Assembly: GCA_040218575.1 (NCBI GenBank)
Contig: JAVJRE010000003.1
Coordinates: 1-64,000 of the forward strand
Direction: 5' to 3'
From: Alphaproteobacteria bacterium
GTDB lineage: Bacteria > Pseudomonadota > Alphaproteobacteria > JAVJRE01
DNA length: 64,000 nucleotides
The notes under the pieces are model-generated. The model worked only from the letters and a program-made list of their open reading frames with translations, did no database searches and was not told where the DNA came from. The position numbers and the translations under genes were made by a program. Shown here one piece after another: positions 31,278 through 40,653 of this stretch (the stretch's first letter is position 1; each line of letters begins with the position of its first letter).

Positions 31278-33263
31278 ATGAGCGAACAGTTCCCGCGTCT
31301 CTTCAATCCGATCACGATCGCCGGCAAGACCCTGCGCAACCGCATCGTCTTCGGCGCCCACACCGCTAATATGGCCGAAGGCGGCATGCCGAGCGAACGC
31401 CACTTCGGCTACTACCGCGAGCGCGCCCGCGGCGGCGCCGGCATGATTGTCGTCGAGCCGATCCCCGCCCACAGAACCGGCATTCTTACCCGTGGCAATT
31501 TTCGCCCTGACGACGACGCAGTGATCCCGCATTTCCAGCGGATCACTGACGAGTGCCACAACCACGGTGCGGTCATTGTCCACCAGATCTATCATGTCGG
31601 CGCACATGGTGATCAGGACAATTCATGGGAGTCGTACTGGTCGCCCTCGGGGACGCCCTCTTTCCACGATCAGTTCGGGTCCCACGCCATGACCGAGGCC
31701 GAGATCGAGGAGGTGATCGCCTCGTTCGTCGAGGCGGCGCGGCGCGACCGCGACTCCGGTTTTGACGGGGTAGACCTGTTCGCCGGATATAACTGTCTGG
31801 TGGATCAGTTCTGGTCACCGCTGACTAACCGGCGTGATGATCGCTGGGGCGGCAGCCTGGAAAACCGGACCCGCTTCGCGGTCGAGATCTGCTCTCGCAT
31901 TCGCGCTATGGCCGGGCCGGACTTCATCATCGGCATGACCGTGAGCGGTGCGGAAACCGAGGGCGGCCTGACAATCGAGGGCAAGCAGGAGGTCGCCGCC
32001 TATCTCGATGAGCGCGGCCTGGTCGACTACTTCTCCTGCGGCACAGGCAGCTATCTGGGCGGCACTGGCGCAACGATCATTCCGTCATTTCAGCTGGGCA
32101 TGCTGCTCGGCGCCGATGATGCGGCCGCCTACCGCCAGGTGGTCAAGCATGCCAGGGTCACTGCCGAGTCGCGCATCAAGACACCGGCGAACGGCGAGGC
32201 CCTGATCGCTTCGGGCAAGGCGGACATGGTCAGCCTGGTGCGGGCGCAGATCGCCGACCCGCATCTCGCCAACAAGGCGCGGGAAGGCCGGGTTGACGAT
32301 ATTCGCCCGTGTATCAGTTGCAATCAGTTGTGCATCGGACGCCGCATGCGCGACTACTGGGTGTCCTGCCTGGTCAACCCTTCCGTCGGCCGCGAGTTTC
32401 AATGGGACGGAGACAGGCCGCCGCGCGCCCGGGAGCCGCGCGACGTTCTGGTGGTGGGCGGCGGGCCGGCGGGACTGGAAGCGGCGCGCGTGGCGGCGGA
32501 ACGCGGGCATCGGGTGACCCTGGTCGAGCGCCAGGGCGAGCTTGGCGGACAGTTCCGGCTGGCCGGGGGTCAGCCGGAACGCGGCGAGATCACGGAACTT
32601 CTCGGCTGGTACCAGCGCCAGCTCGAAAAGCTGCAGGTCCGGGTCAGGCTGCGCAGCGAGATGTCCGCCGCCGACATCAAGGCCTCCGGCGCGGACGCCG
32701 TCGTGCTGTGCACCGGCTCGCTGCCGACCAGAACCGGCTATCAGCGCGCCCTGCCGCACCTGGACATGCTGCCGGGAGCCGACAAGGACAATGTCTGCAC
32801 CGTCCATGACGTCCTCGAGGGCAAGCCCGTGCGCGGTACGAACATCCTCATCCTGGACGATATCCGGGGCTGGTGGCCGGCCAGCGGGACTGCGCTCTAC
32901 CTGGCCCAGCAGCGCCGGCAGGTGACGATCGTCACGGCGGCGGAGGTAGCGGCGTCGGCCCTCGGCAATGTGGCTAGCGGCACGCGGCAGCGCTTCGCCG
33001 AATACGGGATCGAAACGCTCACCGCCACTGCGCTGCTGTCGTGGAACGGGAGCTCGGCAACCATGAAGGACCGCTACACGGGCGAAATCGAGGAGCGCAA
33101 GTTCGACTATCTGGTGCTCGCGGGCACCAACACGCCTGAAGACAGTCTGACGAAAGAGCTGGCCGCCGATGGCCTGGAAGTCCACACAATCGGCGACGCC
33201 GTATCGGCGCGCACGGCGGCGATGGCCATCTTCGAGGCGCGCAGGCTGGCGCTCACGCTCTAA
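31278..33263 (+). CDS. FMN/4Fe-4S/FAD oxidoreductase of the trimethylamine dehydrogenase type
   Basis: 661 aa from the ATG at 31278. N-terminal old-yellow-enzyme TIM barrel with FMN (LFNPITIAGKTLRNRIVFGA, GGAGMIVVEPIPAH, then GFDGVDLFAGYNCLVDQFWS and NRRDDRWGGSLENRTRFAVE). Next comes the Fe-S cluster motif CISCNQLCIGRRMRDYWVSC (C-x2-C-x3-C-x11-C), then an FAD/NAD domain (VLVVGGGPAGLEAARVAAER, VTLVERQGELGGQF). This is the architecture of trimethylamine dehydrogenase, dimethylamine dehydrogenase and N-methylproline demethylases. With the MttB homologue directly downstream, it probably demethylates an N-methylated amine or betaine. It could instead be an enoate reductase; the substrate is not evident. 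Confidence 0.9.
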   Translation: MSEQFPRLFNPITIAGKTLRNRIVFGAHTANMAEGGMPSERHFGYYRERARGGAGMIVVEPIPAHRTGILTRGNFRPDDDAVIPHFQRITDECHNHGAVIVHQIYHVGAHGDQDNSWESYWSPSGTPSFHDQFGSHAMTEAEIEEVIASFVEAARRDRDSGFDGVDLFAGYNCLVDQFWSPLTNRRDDRWGGSLENRTRFAVEICSRIRAMAGPDFIIGMTVSGAETEGGLTIEGKQEVAAYLDERGLVDYFSCGTGSYLGGTGATIIPSFQLGMLLGADDAAAYRQVVKHARVTAESRIKTPANGEALIASGKADMVSLVRAQIADPHLANKAREGRVDDIRPCISCNQLCIGRRMRDYWVSCLVNPSVGREFQWDGDRPPRAREPRDVLVVGGGPAGLEAARVAAERGHRVTLVERQGELGGQFRLAGGQPERGEITELLGWYQRQLEKLQVRVRLRSEMSAADIKASGADAVVLCTGSLPTRTGYQRALPHLDMLPGADKDNVCTVHDVLEGKPVRGTNILILDDIRGWWPASGTALYLAQQRRQVTIVTAAEVAASALGNVASGTRQRFAEYGIETLTATALLSWNGSSATMKDRYTGEIEERKFDYLVLAGTNTPEDSLTKELAADGLEVHTIGDAVSARTAAMAIFEARRLALTL

Positions 33264-33346
33264 CGGACACCGCAGGCGGGACGGCGGGACGCCGGCCCGG
33301 CCTGAGGAACACTTTGCCGGGACGGGTCCGTCCACAGGTCGAGGGC

Positions 33347-33415
33347 ATGGAGATGAACAAGTCTATGGATATTGCAGGACGGGAGGGGCGATCCTTCACG
33401 CCCGGCCGGCCATGA
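33347..33415 (+). CDS. Possible 22-residue leader ORF overlapping the MttB-like start
   Basis: ATG at 33347 to TGA at 33413-33415, reading MEMNKSMDIAGREGRSFTPG and RP, with the stop overlapping the MttB-type start (ATGA). The ribosome-binding site is weak (GTCGAGG). It might permit translational coupling, because the ATG of the downstream gene has no Shine-Dalgarno sequence of its own. It may equally be chance. Confidence 0.3.
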   Translation: MEMNKSMDIAGREGRSFTPGRP

Positions 33416-34941
33416 CGTCGAGACGCGCCGCAAGCCGGCCACGACGCCGGAACACCCGCATCGTCCAGCCCGACTGGCCGCAGCCGGTCAATCCCTATCC
33501 GCCGGTTGAGCTTGCCAGCGACGACGAGGTCGAGGCCATATTCCGCACGGCGCTTCAGATCCTGCAGGAGATCGGGATCGAGATATGGGACCCGGATTCC
33601 CTCTCCCGCCTGAAGGCGGCGGGCGCGGACGTGGATATGCAGAACCAGCGCGTGCGGTTCGATTCGGCGTTCATCGAGGAAAAGTTGGCCCTGGCGCCCG
33701 GAGCCTTCACCCTGTGGACCCGCAACCCCGAGCGCGATCTGCGGATGGGCGACAACCGGTTGCTCTTCACGCCGGTCGGTGGCCCCGCCTTCTGCACCGA
33801 TCTCGACCGCGGCCGCCGACGTGGAAGCTATGGCGAGATGTGCGAGTTCCTGAGCCTGGTTCAGTCGCTCAACATCATGCACTTCGGCGGCAGCCCCGGC
33901 GGTCCCTTCGAACCCATGGACCTGCCGGTGGCGTCGCGCTATCTGGACGTGAACTATGCGCTGCTGACCGTCACCGACAAATGCAATCCGTCGGCCGCCT
34001 TTGGACGGCAGCAGACGGAAGATGCTATCGAGATGACCCGCATCGCCATGGGCATCGATCACGCGACCATGCGTGAGCGCCCCAGCGTGATGTGCATCAT
34101 CAACACAAACTCCCCGCTGCGGCTCGACAGGCCGATGGCGGAGGGGCTGGTGGCGCTGGTCGAGGCCGGGCAGCCGCCGGTCATCACGCCGCCCGCTTCG
34201 GCCGGCGCCATGGCGCCGGTGACCCTGGCCGGCGCCATGGCGCAGCAGTCGGCCGAGGTCATGGCCTGCGTGGCCCTGTGCCAGACGGTCAAGCCCGGCG
34301 CGCCGCTTGTGGTCTCCTCCGGGGCGAATCCCGTGGACATGCGCACCGGGGGCGCATCCAATGGCATGCCGGGGGCCATGCAGGCGCGGCTGATCGGCGC
34401 TCAACTCGGTCGCCGCTACGGTGTGCCGCTGCGGGGCTTCGCCGGCGCCGTATCGAAGCTGGTGGATGCCCAGGCAGGATATGAAACCGCCTCCGGCCTG
34501 TGGGGCTCAATCATGTCGGGGGCGAACCTGATCTACCACGCCGGCGGCTGGATCGAGCAGGGACTGACGGCTTCCTATGAAAAACTGATCATGGATGCGG
34601 AGATCCTGCAGATGGTTGCCGGGTCCCTGCAGAGACTGGAAATCAGCGACGAGACCCTGGGGCTGGAAGCCGTGCGCGAAGTGGGGCCGGGAGGCCACTA
34701 TTTCGGCGCCAGACACACGCTGCGGCACTACCTGGATTCGCCATACGTTCCGCTGGTCTCCGACTGGGGCAACCATGATGCCTGGCAGTCGGCGGGCAGC
34801 CTGTCCACGGCCGAACGAGCCAATTGGGTATGGAAGCGGCTGCTCGCCGACTACGAGAAGCCGGCCCTGGACCCGGCCATCGACGAAGAGCTCAAGGCCT
34901 ATATGGCGGGCCGGAAACAACAACTGTCGGTGGCGGCCTGA
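33412..34941 (+). CDS. Trimethylamine methyltransferase (MttB) family protein, non-pyrrolysine
   Basis: 509 aa from the ATG at 33412; alternatives exist further upstream but have no coding look. MttB superfamily markers: EAIFRTALQILQEIGIEIWD, DNRLLFTPVGGPAFCTDLDR, SPLRLDRPMAEGLVALVEAG and PPASAGAMAPVTLAGAMAQQ. There is no in-frame amber codon, so this is a member without pyrrolysine. Such proteins demethylate quaternary amines such as glycine betaine, proline betaine or carnitine and pass the methyl group to a corrinoid protein. No corrinoid-protein gene is in view, which is a gap in the pathway. Downstream of the flavoprotein gene by 150 nt on the same strand. Confidence 0.88.
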   Translation: MTSRRAASRPRRRNTRIVQPDWPQPVNPYPPVELASDDEVEAIFRTALQILQEIGIEIWDPDSLSRLKAAGADVDMQNQRVRFDSAFIEEKLALAPGAFTLWTRNPERDLRMGDNRLLFTPVGGPAFCTDLDRGRRRGSYGEMCEFLSLVQSLNIMHFGGSPGGPFEPMDLPVASRYLDVNYALLTVTDKCNPSAAFGRQQTEDAIEMTRIAMGIDHATMRERPSVMCIINTNSPLRLDRPMAEGLVALVEAGQPPVITPPASAGAMAPVTLAGAMAQQSAEVMACVALCQTVKPGAPLVVSSGANPVDMRTGGASNGMPGAMQARLIGAQLGRRYGVPLRGFAGAVSKLVDAQAGYETASGLWGSIMSGANLIYHAGGWIEQGLTASYEKLIMDAEILQMVAGSLQRLEISDETLGLEAVREVGPGGHYFGARHTLRHYLDSPYVPLVSDWGNHDAWQSAGSLSTAERANWVWKRLLADYEKPALDPAIDEELKAYMAGRKQQLSVAA

Positions 34942-35061
34942 GGCCGTCGGAGTATTGATTGACTGGAGGACCTGGAGCGAGCGATTGGGTCTCTCTGCCT
35001 CGCGCAATGCGCAATACCATTTGATATCCTGGCGGTTCTTCCAGGGTCATCCGCCTGGTTG

Positions 35062-35171
35062 TGATGATGTACTGACCTGCCCCTTGAGAAATGGCCCGGA
35101 TTGAGAGTTAGAGTTTCGGCTATTCCGGTCTCCGGGGCGGCTTCCTCAAGGGGCAGGTCAGTACATCATCA
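35062..35171. mobile_element. 110-bp MITE-like element with perfect 27-bp terminal inverted repeats
   Basis: The terminal repeats occupy 35062-35088 (begins TGATGATGTACTGACCTGCC) and 35145-35171 (ends GTCAGTACATCATCA), exact complements over 27 bp, enclosing 56 bp without coding capacity. Ends of the TGA...TCA form with a C-rich inner part resemble IS3-type termini. Probably a non-autonomous miniature element. It ends 9 bp before the -35 box of the MerR-type promoter at 35181. No clear target duplication seen. Confidence 0.75.
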
Positions 35172-35180
35172 GAAAATCAA

Positions 35181-35211
35181 TTGACCTTCCAGCGAAGGAA
35201 AGTCGTACCAA
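35181..35211 (+). promoter_or_regulatory. MerR-family promoter with 19-bp spacer (copper-type operator)
   Basis: TTGACC (-35, 35181-35186) and TACCAA (-10, 35206-35211) are separated by 19 bp. The spacer contains the imperfect dyad ACCTTCC-AGCGAA-GGAAAGT, close to the CueR/HmrR operator. The overlong spacer is diagnostic of MerR-type activation by DNA distortion. It should drive the MerR gene at 35239, and perhaps the cytochrome and CopA genes after it. Confidence 0.7.
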
Positions 35212-35238
35212 TGCCACTAAGGAGCTGCAGATCGATTG

Positions 35239-35664
35239 ATGGCACAGGCGAGGTGTCAATTGTTCATAAACGAGGCGGCCTGCCGATCTGGATTGTCTGC
35301 CAAGACAATTCGTTATTATGAGTCGATTGGCTTGATCGCGCGGCCAGTGCGCAAGACCAACAGGTATCGCGAGTTCAGCGATCGCGACATAAGTGAACTA
35401 CAGCTGCTTGCTCGCGCACGCCGGCTTGGTTTCTCGGTCAGAAACTGCAGCACACTTATGTCACTATACAGAGCACGCAATTGTAGAGACGTAGATTTCT
35501 GTATTCTTGCTGCGGAGCTTATTAGCGATCTTGATTGCAAATTGCGGGACTTGCAGGAGATGCGCTCTGTGCTGAAGTGTTTGACGGATCGACGTACCAG
35601 AAACAAGCGTCGAGACACCCGAGTTTTCAATAGCCTCGAGGAATCAACAAGTGTCAGGCCGTAG
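35239..35664 (+). CDS. MerR-family regulator, HmrR/CueR-like
   Basis: 141 aa from the ATG at 35239. N-terminal winged helix LFINEAACRSGLSAKTIRYY then ESIGLIARPVRK, YREFSDRDISELQLLARARR and LGFSVRNC, followed by the dimerisation helix (DLDCKLRDLQEMRSVLKCLT). The context (copper ATPase downstream, CueR-type operator) suggests copper sensing. However, the C-terminal metal loop is unusual: only the first of the two cysteines (C-x7-C in CueR) remains, in LKCLTDRR, and the second is lost in a basic stretch (RNKRRDTR). The sensor may use other cysteines (NCRDVDFC) or be impaired. The cytochrome gene overlaps its end. Confidence 0.82.
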   Translation: MAQARCQLFINEAACRSGLSAKTIRYYESIGLIARPVRKTNRYREFSDRDISELQLLARARRLGFSVRNCSTLMSLYRARNCRDVDFCILAAELISDLDCKLRDLQEMRSVLKCLTDRRTRNKRRDTRVFNSLEESTSVRP

Positions 35665-36133
35665 CACAAGGATAATCGTTGCGGTGGTCTTGGCTGTGGT
35701 TCTTGGGGTTGCGTGGTTCGTAGTCGATCAGCGTGATGACGTACCTGCGCCCCTTGTCAATTCAGGTAATGTCGAGCTCGTGGCGCTGGGACGTAATGTC
35801 TACACAGAAAGCTGCGCCTCCTGCCATGGTGCGTTTCTCAAGGGTGAAGCTGATTGGCAAGTCCGCAAGTCAGATGGACGGCTACCCGCACCTCCGCATG
35901 ACGAAACCGGGCACACTTGGCACCACGACGAGCAGACTCTGTTCGTATTGACCAAGTATGGCCCTTCCAAACTGATTGGCGGTGCCTATGAGAGCGATAT
36001 GCCGGCATTCGACGGGATCCTTACCGACGAGGAAATCTGGGCCGTTCTGGCATTTATCAAGAGCACCTGGCCCACAGAAATTCAGGAACGGTGGGAGCAG
36101 ATTAATATGCGGGCGCAACAACAGAGCCGATGA
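35651..36133 (+). CDS. Membrane-anchored class I cytochrome c
   Basis: 160 aa from the GTG at 35651, overlapping the MerR gene by 14 nt. An uncleaved N-terminal anchor (IIVAVVLAVVLGVAWFVVD) holds a periplasmic cytochrome domain: heme motif CASCH at residues 55-59, a His-rich loop (DETGHTWHHDEQT), and the probable axial Met117 in YESDMPAF, then LTDEEIWAVLAFIKSTWP, the typical C-terminal helix. Function: electron transfer. Its place between a copper-type regulator and CopA suggests linkage to copper stress or oxidase maturation; the partner is unknown. Confidence 0.9.
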   Translation: MSGRSTRIIVAVVLAVVLGVAWFVVDQRDDVPAPLVNSGNVELVALGRNVYTESCASCHGAFLKGEADWQVRKSDGRLPAPPHDETGHTWHHDEQTLFVLTKYGPSKLIGGAYESDMPAFDGILTDEEIWAVLAFIKSTWPTEIQERWEQINMRAQQQSR

Positions 36134-36319
36134 CCTTGCGTCGGAAGATACGGTTGGTAACGTTGTCTCACAGAGCACACAAGGAATGCTTTGTTCTTGT
36201 CCAGGTGACGATTTGTCCGTCCGGGCAGTCTTTGTTCTGACGGAGCGAAGGTCGCCGATTCTTTGGCGTTGGAGATAGGTGGTTCCCGTAGGCAGACGAA
36301 TCCACATTCTGGAGAAAAA

Positions 36320-38680
36320 ATGACTGAGCATCACAGCCACCGCCATACCGCAGGCCATGCGCCCACCAGCGAATTGACGGACAGCGAGACGGTCAAGGAT
36401 CCGGTGTGCGGCATGTCCGTGCGGCTGAACGCCGGAAAGCCGAGCTTTCAGCACAAGGGCCACGCTTATCACTTCTGTTCCCAGCGCTGCCACGACAAGT
36501 TTGCAGCCGATCCCGAATCGTATCTCTCCGAGAAACCTGAGCACCAACCCGCGCCCAAGGGTGTCAAGTACACGTGCCCGATGCATCCGGAAATCGTCCG
36601 TGACGAGCCGGGCGATTGCCCTATCTGCGGCATGGCGCTGGAGCCAATGGGTGTGCCGGCAGCTGATGCCGGGCCGAACCCGGAGCTTGTGGACTTCAAG
36701 AGGCGGTTTTGGGTCGGGACGGCACTGACGGTACCGCTTTTGGTGCTGACGATGGGTCCGTTCGTCGGGCTTGGCTTTGTCCGCGATGTCTTGGGTGAGC
36801 GGTTGTCGCTGTGGATAGAACTTGCTTTGGGCACACCTGTTATTCTGTGGGCTGGTTGGCCGTTTTTCGTGCGAGGCGTCAGGTCTGTAATCAACCGCAG
36901 CCTCAACATGTTCACACTCATAGGCATGGGTGTCGGTGCGGCCTATCTCTTCAGCGTCGTGGCTGTACTGTTGCCGGGAATTTTTCCAGACGGTTTTCGT
37001 GATGAGGACGGTCATGTCGGTGTCTATTTTGAGGCTGGTGCCGTCATCGTCGTTTTGGTTTTGCTTGGCCAGATCATGGAACTTGGCGCGCGCGAGCGGA
37101 CAGGTTCGGCAATTCGAGCCCTTTTGGATCTTGCCGCGAAAACAGCGCGCGTCATTCGCTCGGACGGCCGGGAGGAGGAGATACCGCTCGAAGATGTCAA
37201 GGTTGGTGACAAGCTGCGAGTCCGCCCGGGCGACAAAATCCCGGTGGATGGCGTGGTAGCGGAGGGCCGCTCGTCGGTTGACGAGTCGATGATATCCGGC
37301 GAGCCCATCCCTGTAGAAAAAGTCGAGGGAGACAAGGTCACCGGGGCGACGATCAACGGCACCGGCAGCCTGGTGATGGTCGCTGAACGCGTCGGTGCTG
37401 ACACGATGCTCAGCCAGATCGTCGAAATGGTCGCGAATGCGCAGCGTAGCCGCGCGCCTATTCAGAAACTGGCCGATTCGGTGGCCGGCATGTTTGTTCC
37501 CGCTGTCGTTGTCATTGCCGTAATGTCGTTCGCCGCATGGGCGATTTGGGGGCCTGCGCCGGCTTTATCCTATGCACTGGTCTCGGCGGTCGCGGTCCTT
37601 ATCATTGCCTGTCCCTGTGCGCTGGGGCTGGCGACACCCATGTCGATCATGACGGCGACTGGCCGTGGAGCACAGGCCGGTGTGCTGATCAAGAATGCCG
37701 AAGCCCTGGAGAGGTTCGCCAAGGTCGATACGCTGATTGTCGACAAAACGGGCACGCTGACACTGGGAAAACCGAAACTGATCGCCGTACTGCCCGAAGC
37801 CGGCCATGACGAGGATGACGTGTTGCGACTGGCGGCCAGCCTGGAACGCGGTTCCGAGCACCCGCTCGCTGAAGCGATCGTCGCGGGCGCCGAGGAACGC
37901 GAGATCGCGTTGACTGAAGCAGAGGAGTTTGAAGCGGTCACCGGAAAGGGTGTGAAAGGTGTTGTCGATAAAATGTCGGTAGCGCTTGGCAATGCAAAAC
38001 TTCTCGCCGATCTCGGCATTGACGGGCGCAGATTCTCAGAATCGGCGAACGCACGCCGCGACCAAGGTGAAACAGTGATGTTTGTCATCGTCGGTTCGAA
38101 AATCGCTGGTCTTGTAGCGGTGGCTGATCCGGTAAAGGACACAACTCATGACGCGCTCAAGGCGCTGCATGCACAAGGTTTCCGCATTGTCATGGCGACG
38201 GGTGACAACGAGCGGACCGCGAAAGCGGTAGCTGCAAAGCTGGGTATCGACGAAATCCGGGCGGATGTTCTGCCCGAGGACAAGGCACGCATCATTAAGG
38301 AGATGCAAGATGCCGGCCGAAAGGTGGCGATGGCTGGTGACGGCGTCAATGATGCGCCGGCCCTGGCCCAGGCCGATGTTGGTATCGCCATGGGTACGGG
38401 TGCCGATGTGGCTATAGAGAGCGCGGGCCTTACGCTGGTCAAAGGGGATCTCAATGGCATCGTGCGGGCGCGCAAACTGGCCCGCGCGACCATGCGAAAC
38501 ATCAAGCAGAACCTTTTCTTTGCGCTGGTCTACAACGCTTCAGGCGTGCCGGTTGCGGCGGGCGTGTTGTTCCCGGTTTTCGGTATTCTAATCTCGCCAA
38601 TTTTTGCTGCCGCGGCCATGAGCCTGTCGTCCGTATCCGTGGTGGGGAATGCCTTGCGACTACGGTCTGTCAGAGTCTAG
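36320..38680 (+). CDS. copA: Copper-translocating P1B-type ATPase with YHS and heavy-metal-binding domains
   Basis: 786 aa from the ATG at 36320 (CTGGAG upstream). A His-rich start leads to a YHS domain ([20 protein letters not shown], then [13 protein letters not shown]), then the [20 protein letters not shown] heavy-metal-binding motif. Membrane core with the Cys-Pro-Cys ion site in [13 protein letters not shown] (about residue 430), phosphorylation motif [12 protein letters not shown] (about 475), SEHPLAEAI nucleotide-binding His-Pro and [16 protein letters not shown] hinge. All P1B-1 residues are present, so Cu+ export to the periplasm is expected. It lacks the classical N-terminal CXXC domain, which YHS/HMBD replace as in many alphaproteobacterial CopA proteins. 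Confidence 0.93.
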   Translation: MTEHHSHRHTAGHAPTSELTDSETVKDPVCGMSVRLNAGKPSFQHKGHAYHFCSQRCHDKFAADPESYLSEKPEHQPAPKGVKYTCPMHPEIVRDEPGDCPICGMALEPMGVPAADAGPNPELVDFKRRFWVGTALTVPLLVLTMGPFVGLGFVRDVLGERLSLWIELALGTPVILWAGWPFFVRGVRSVINRSLNMFTLIGMGVGAAYLFSVVAVLLPGIFPDGFRDEDGHVGVYFEAGAVIVVLVLLGQIMELGARERTGSAIRALLDLAAKTARVIRSDGREEEIPLEDVKVGDKLRVRPGDKIPVDGVVAEGRSSVDESMISGEPIPVEKVEGDKVTGATINGTGSLVMVAERVGADTMLSQIVEMVANAQRSRAPIQKLADSVAGMFVPAVVVIAVMSFAAWAIWGPAPALSYALVSAVAVLIIACPCALGLATPMSIMTATGRGAQAGVLIKNAEALERFAKVDTLIVDKTGTLTLGKPKLIAVLPEAGHDEDDVLRLAASLERGSEHPLAEAIVAGAEEREIALTEAEEFEAVTGKGVKGVVDKMSVALGNAKLLADLGIDGRRFSESANARRDQGETVMFVIVGSKIAGLVAVADPVKDTTHDALKALHAQGFRIVMATGDNERTAKAVAAKLGIDEIRADVLPEDKARIIKEMQDAGRKVAMAGDGVNDAPALAQADVGIAMGTGADVAIESAGLTLVKGDLNGIVRARKLARATMRNIKQNLFFALVYNASGVPVAAGVLFPVFGILISPIFAAAAMSLSSVSVVGNALRLRSVRV

Positions 38681-38817
38681 GAGCTGATCAGACGGCGGCC
38701 GAGAGGCTGATGTCCCAATCCGTTTTCTCAGGATGGCGGGCCTGCGATGTGCCGGCGGTTCGAAGGCTGCGTGTGAGCATGGCGATCTATACAATCTATG
38801 ACTGAGGGGCAGCGGCA

Positions 38818-39282
38818 ATGGTGGTGGCCATAGTTCTGGCAGTCGCAATGGTCGTCATGACGGCAGCGCTTCATTACTACGTTTTACAATGGCTGTCTGG
38901 TGGCATGGCGCGTATTCCTTTGCGACCGGGCCCGCGGGTCCTGTCGATTGTATTCGTGATCCTCGCCACGCACATCATACAAGTTGTCCTTTACGCTCTC
39001 GCATATGGCGCCTCAATCCATATTCTGAATCTCGGGACATTTGGTGGTCTCACGGTTGAACGACCGCTCGACTTTCTCTACTTCTCGATCGTGACCTACA
39101 CGTCCCTGGGTCTCGGTGACGTGTTTCCGACCGGCCATCTTCGCTTCCTGGCCGGCGTCGAGGCGCTGAACGGCTTGCTGCTGATTGCGTGGTCCGGATC
39201 GTTCATCTTTCTGGCAATGGGGCGGTTATGGCCGTGGCAGAGTTGCGTTGAGCCGACCCGCCTGCATCGCAGTAGGGGCTGA
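38818..39282 (+). CDS. Small ion-channel-like membrane protein (ion_trans_2)
   Basis: 154 aa. Three or four membrane segments: VVAIVLAVAMVVMTAALHYY, VLSIVFVILATHIIQVVLYA, a re-entrant pore segment FSIVTYTSLGLGDVFPTGHL and a last helix LNGLLLIAWSGSFIFLAMGR. The pore signature T-S-L-G-L-G-D corresponds to the K+ filter T-V-G-Y-G-D with Leu for Tyr, so K+ selectivity is uncertain. Starts 3 nt before the MBL operon, so it is probably its first gene. Known relatives are called ion channel family proteins, function undetermined. Confidence 0.78.
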   Translation: MVVAIVLAVAMVVMTAALHYYVLQWLSGGMARIPLRPGPRVLSIVFVILATHIIQVVLYALAYGASIHILNLGTFGGLTVERPLDFLYFSIVTYTSLGLGDVFPTGHLRFLAGVEALNGLLLIAWSGSFIFLAMGRLWPWQSCVEPTRLHRSRG

Positions 39283-39285
39283 CAA

Positions 39286-40653
39286 GTGACCAGTTGCAAA
39301 CTGTCCTTCTTTGGTGGGGTCGGAACGGTTACTGGGTCCAGATACCTGCTTGAGGTCGATGGCCTTCGAGTGCTCGTCGATTGCGGGCTTTTCCAAGGGT
39401 TCAAGCAGCTTCGCTTGCGAAACTGGGCGCCGTTTCCTATCGCCCCCAACCGCATCGATGCTGTGCTCCTTACGCACGCTCACCTCGATCACTCTGGCTA
39501 TCTGCCGTTGCTCGTCAAGAATGGGTTTTCGGGGCCGGTTATTTGTACCGAGGCAACGCGGGACTTGTGCGCGATCCTTTTGCCGGACAGCGGGTATCTG
39601 CAGGAGAAGGATGCGGACTTTGCCAATCGCTATGGCCATTCAAAACACCACCCGGCCTTGCCGCTGTACACACAGAAGGATGCCGAGGTGTGCATGAAGC
39701 GATTCATGCCATTGGGGTTCAATAAGGCATTCAACGTCAAGGATGCGGTATCCGCCCGTTTTCTGCCGGCCGGGCACATCCTGGGTGCGGCCATTATCGA
39801 GATAACGTGTGCCGGCCGTACAATTGTCTTCTCGGGCGATCTGGGGCGTCCCCACAGTGCCACCATGGTTGATCCGGCGGTTGTCGAACGTGCTGACTAC
39901 CTGCTCATAGAGTCCACTTATGGTGACCGGCGTCATGAGACGCGCGATGCACAAGAGGCCCTCGGTGAGATTATCAGCCGGACCGCGGCGCGTGGCGGAA
40001 CAGTCCTAATACCCGCATTTGCTGTTGGCCGGGCACAATCCCTGCTCTTCCATATGGAGCGTCTGAAAGCCGAAAAGCAAATCCCGGACCTACCGATCTT
40101 TCTCGATAGTCCGATGGCGATCAATGCCAGTGAGTTGTTCTGCCAACGCGTCGAAGACCACCGATTGACGGCGGAGGAGTGTCGCACAGCCTGCAGCGTC
40201 GCGCGTTATGTCCGTGAACCCGAAGAATCAAAGTCATTGGATCAGGATCCTATGCCGAAAGTCATTATTTCAGCGAGCGGGATGGCGACAGGCGGCCGGG
40301 TACTGCACCACTTGAAACACTATGCGCCTGATCCCCGGAACACGATCCTGTTTTCTGGCTTCCAGGCGGGAGGAACCCGGGGTGCTGCTATGACTTCGGG
40401 GGCCGACAAGGTCAAAATTCATGGTGGTTATGTTCCGGTGCAAGCGGAAGTCGCCAACCTGCAAATGCTCTCGGCCCATGCTGACGCAGATGAGACCATG
40501 GCTTGGCTTGGCAACTTCAATACACCACCCCGAATGACCTATGTCACCCACGGTGAGCCGGCCGCCTCCGACACACTGCGGCACCGGATTAAGGAAGAGC
40601 TTGGGTGGCCATGTACGGTGCCGGAGTTCCGTGAAGAAGTCGAACTGAATTGA
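39286..40653 (+). CDS. MBL-fold beta-CASP RNase-type hydrolase
   Basis: 455 aa from the GTG at 39286, 3 nt after the channel gene. Metallo-beta-lactamase fold: LFFGGVG-type start (KLSFFGGVGTVTGSRYLLEV), motif 2 LTHAHLDHSGYLPLL, then LPAGHILGAAIIEI, FSGDLGRPHS and the beta-CASP insert ESTYGDRRHETRDAQEALGE, with LIPAFAVGRAQSLLF and a C-terminal ASGMATGGRVLHHLKHY and HAD (LSAHADADET). This is the bacterial RNase/exonuclease-like YsnF/KsgA-region family related to CPSF-73. It is expected to bind two zinc ions and act on RNA. Second gene in the operon with AMP phosphorylase and PRPP synthetase. Confidence 0.9.
   Translation: MTSCKLSFFGGVGTVTGSRYLLEVDGLRVLVDCGLFQGFKQLRLRNWAPFPIAPNRIDAVLLTHAHLDHSGYLPLLVKNGFSGPVICTEATRDLCAILLPDSGYLQEKDADFANRYGHSKHHPALPLYTQKDAEVCMKRFMPLGFNKAFNVKDAVSARFLPAGHILGAAIIEITCAGRTIVFSGDLGRPHSATMVDPAVVERADYLLIESTYGDRRHETRDAQEALGEIISRTAARGGTVLIPAFAVGRAQSLLFHMERLKAEKQIPDLPIFLDSPMAINASELFCQRVEDHRLTAEECRTACSVARYVREPEESKSLDQDPMPKVIISASGMATGGRVLHHLKHYAPDPRNTILFSGFQAGGTRGAAMTSGADKVKIHGGYVPVQAEVANLQMLSAHADADETMAWLGNFNTPPRMTYVTHGEPAASDTLRHRIKEELGWPCTVPEFREEVELN

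Noticed and set aside
32085-33335. Minus-strand frame opposite the flavoprotein gene
   Set aside because: Antisense shadow of the Fe-S flavoprotein; no start signal or motif.
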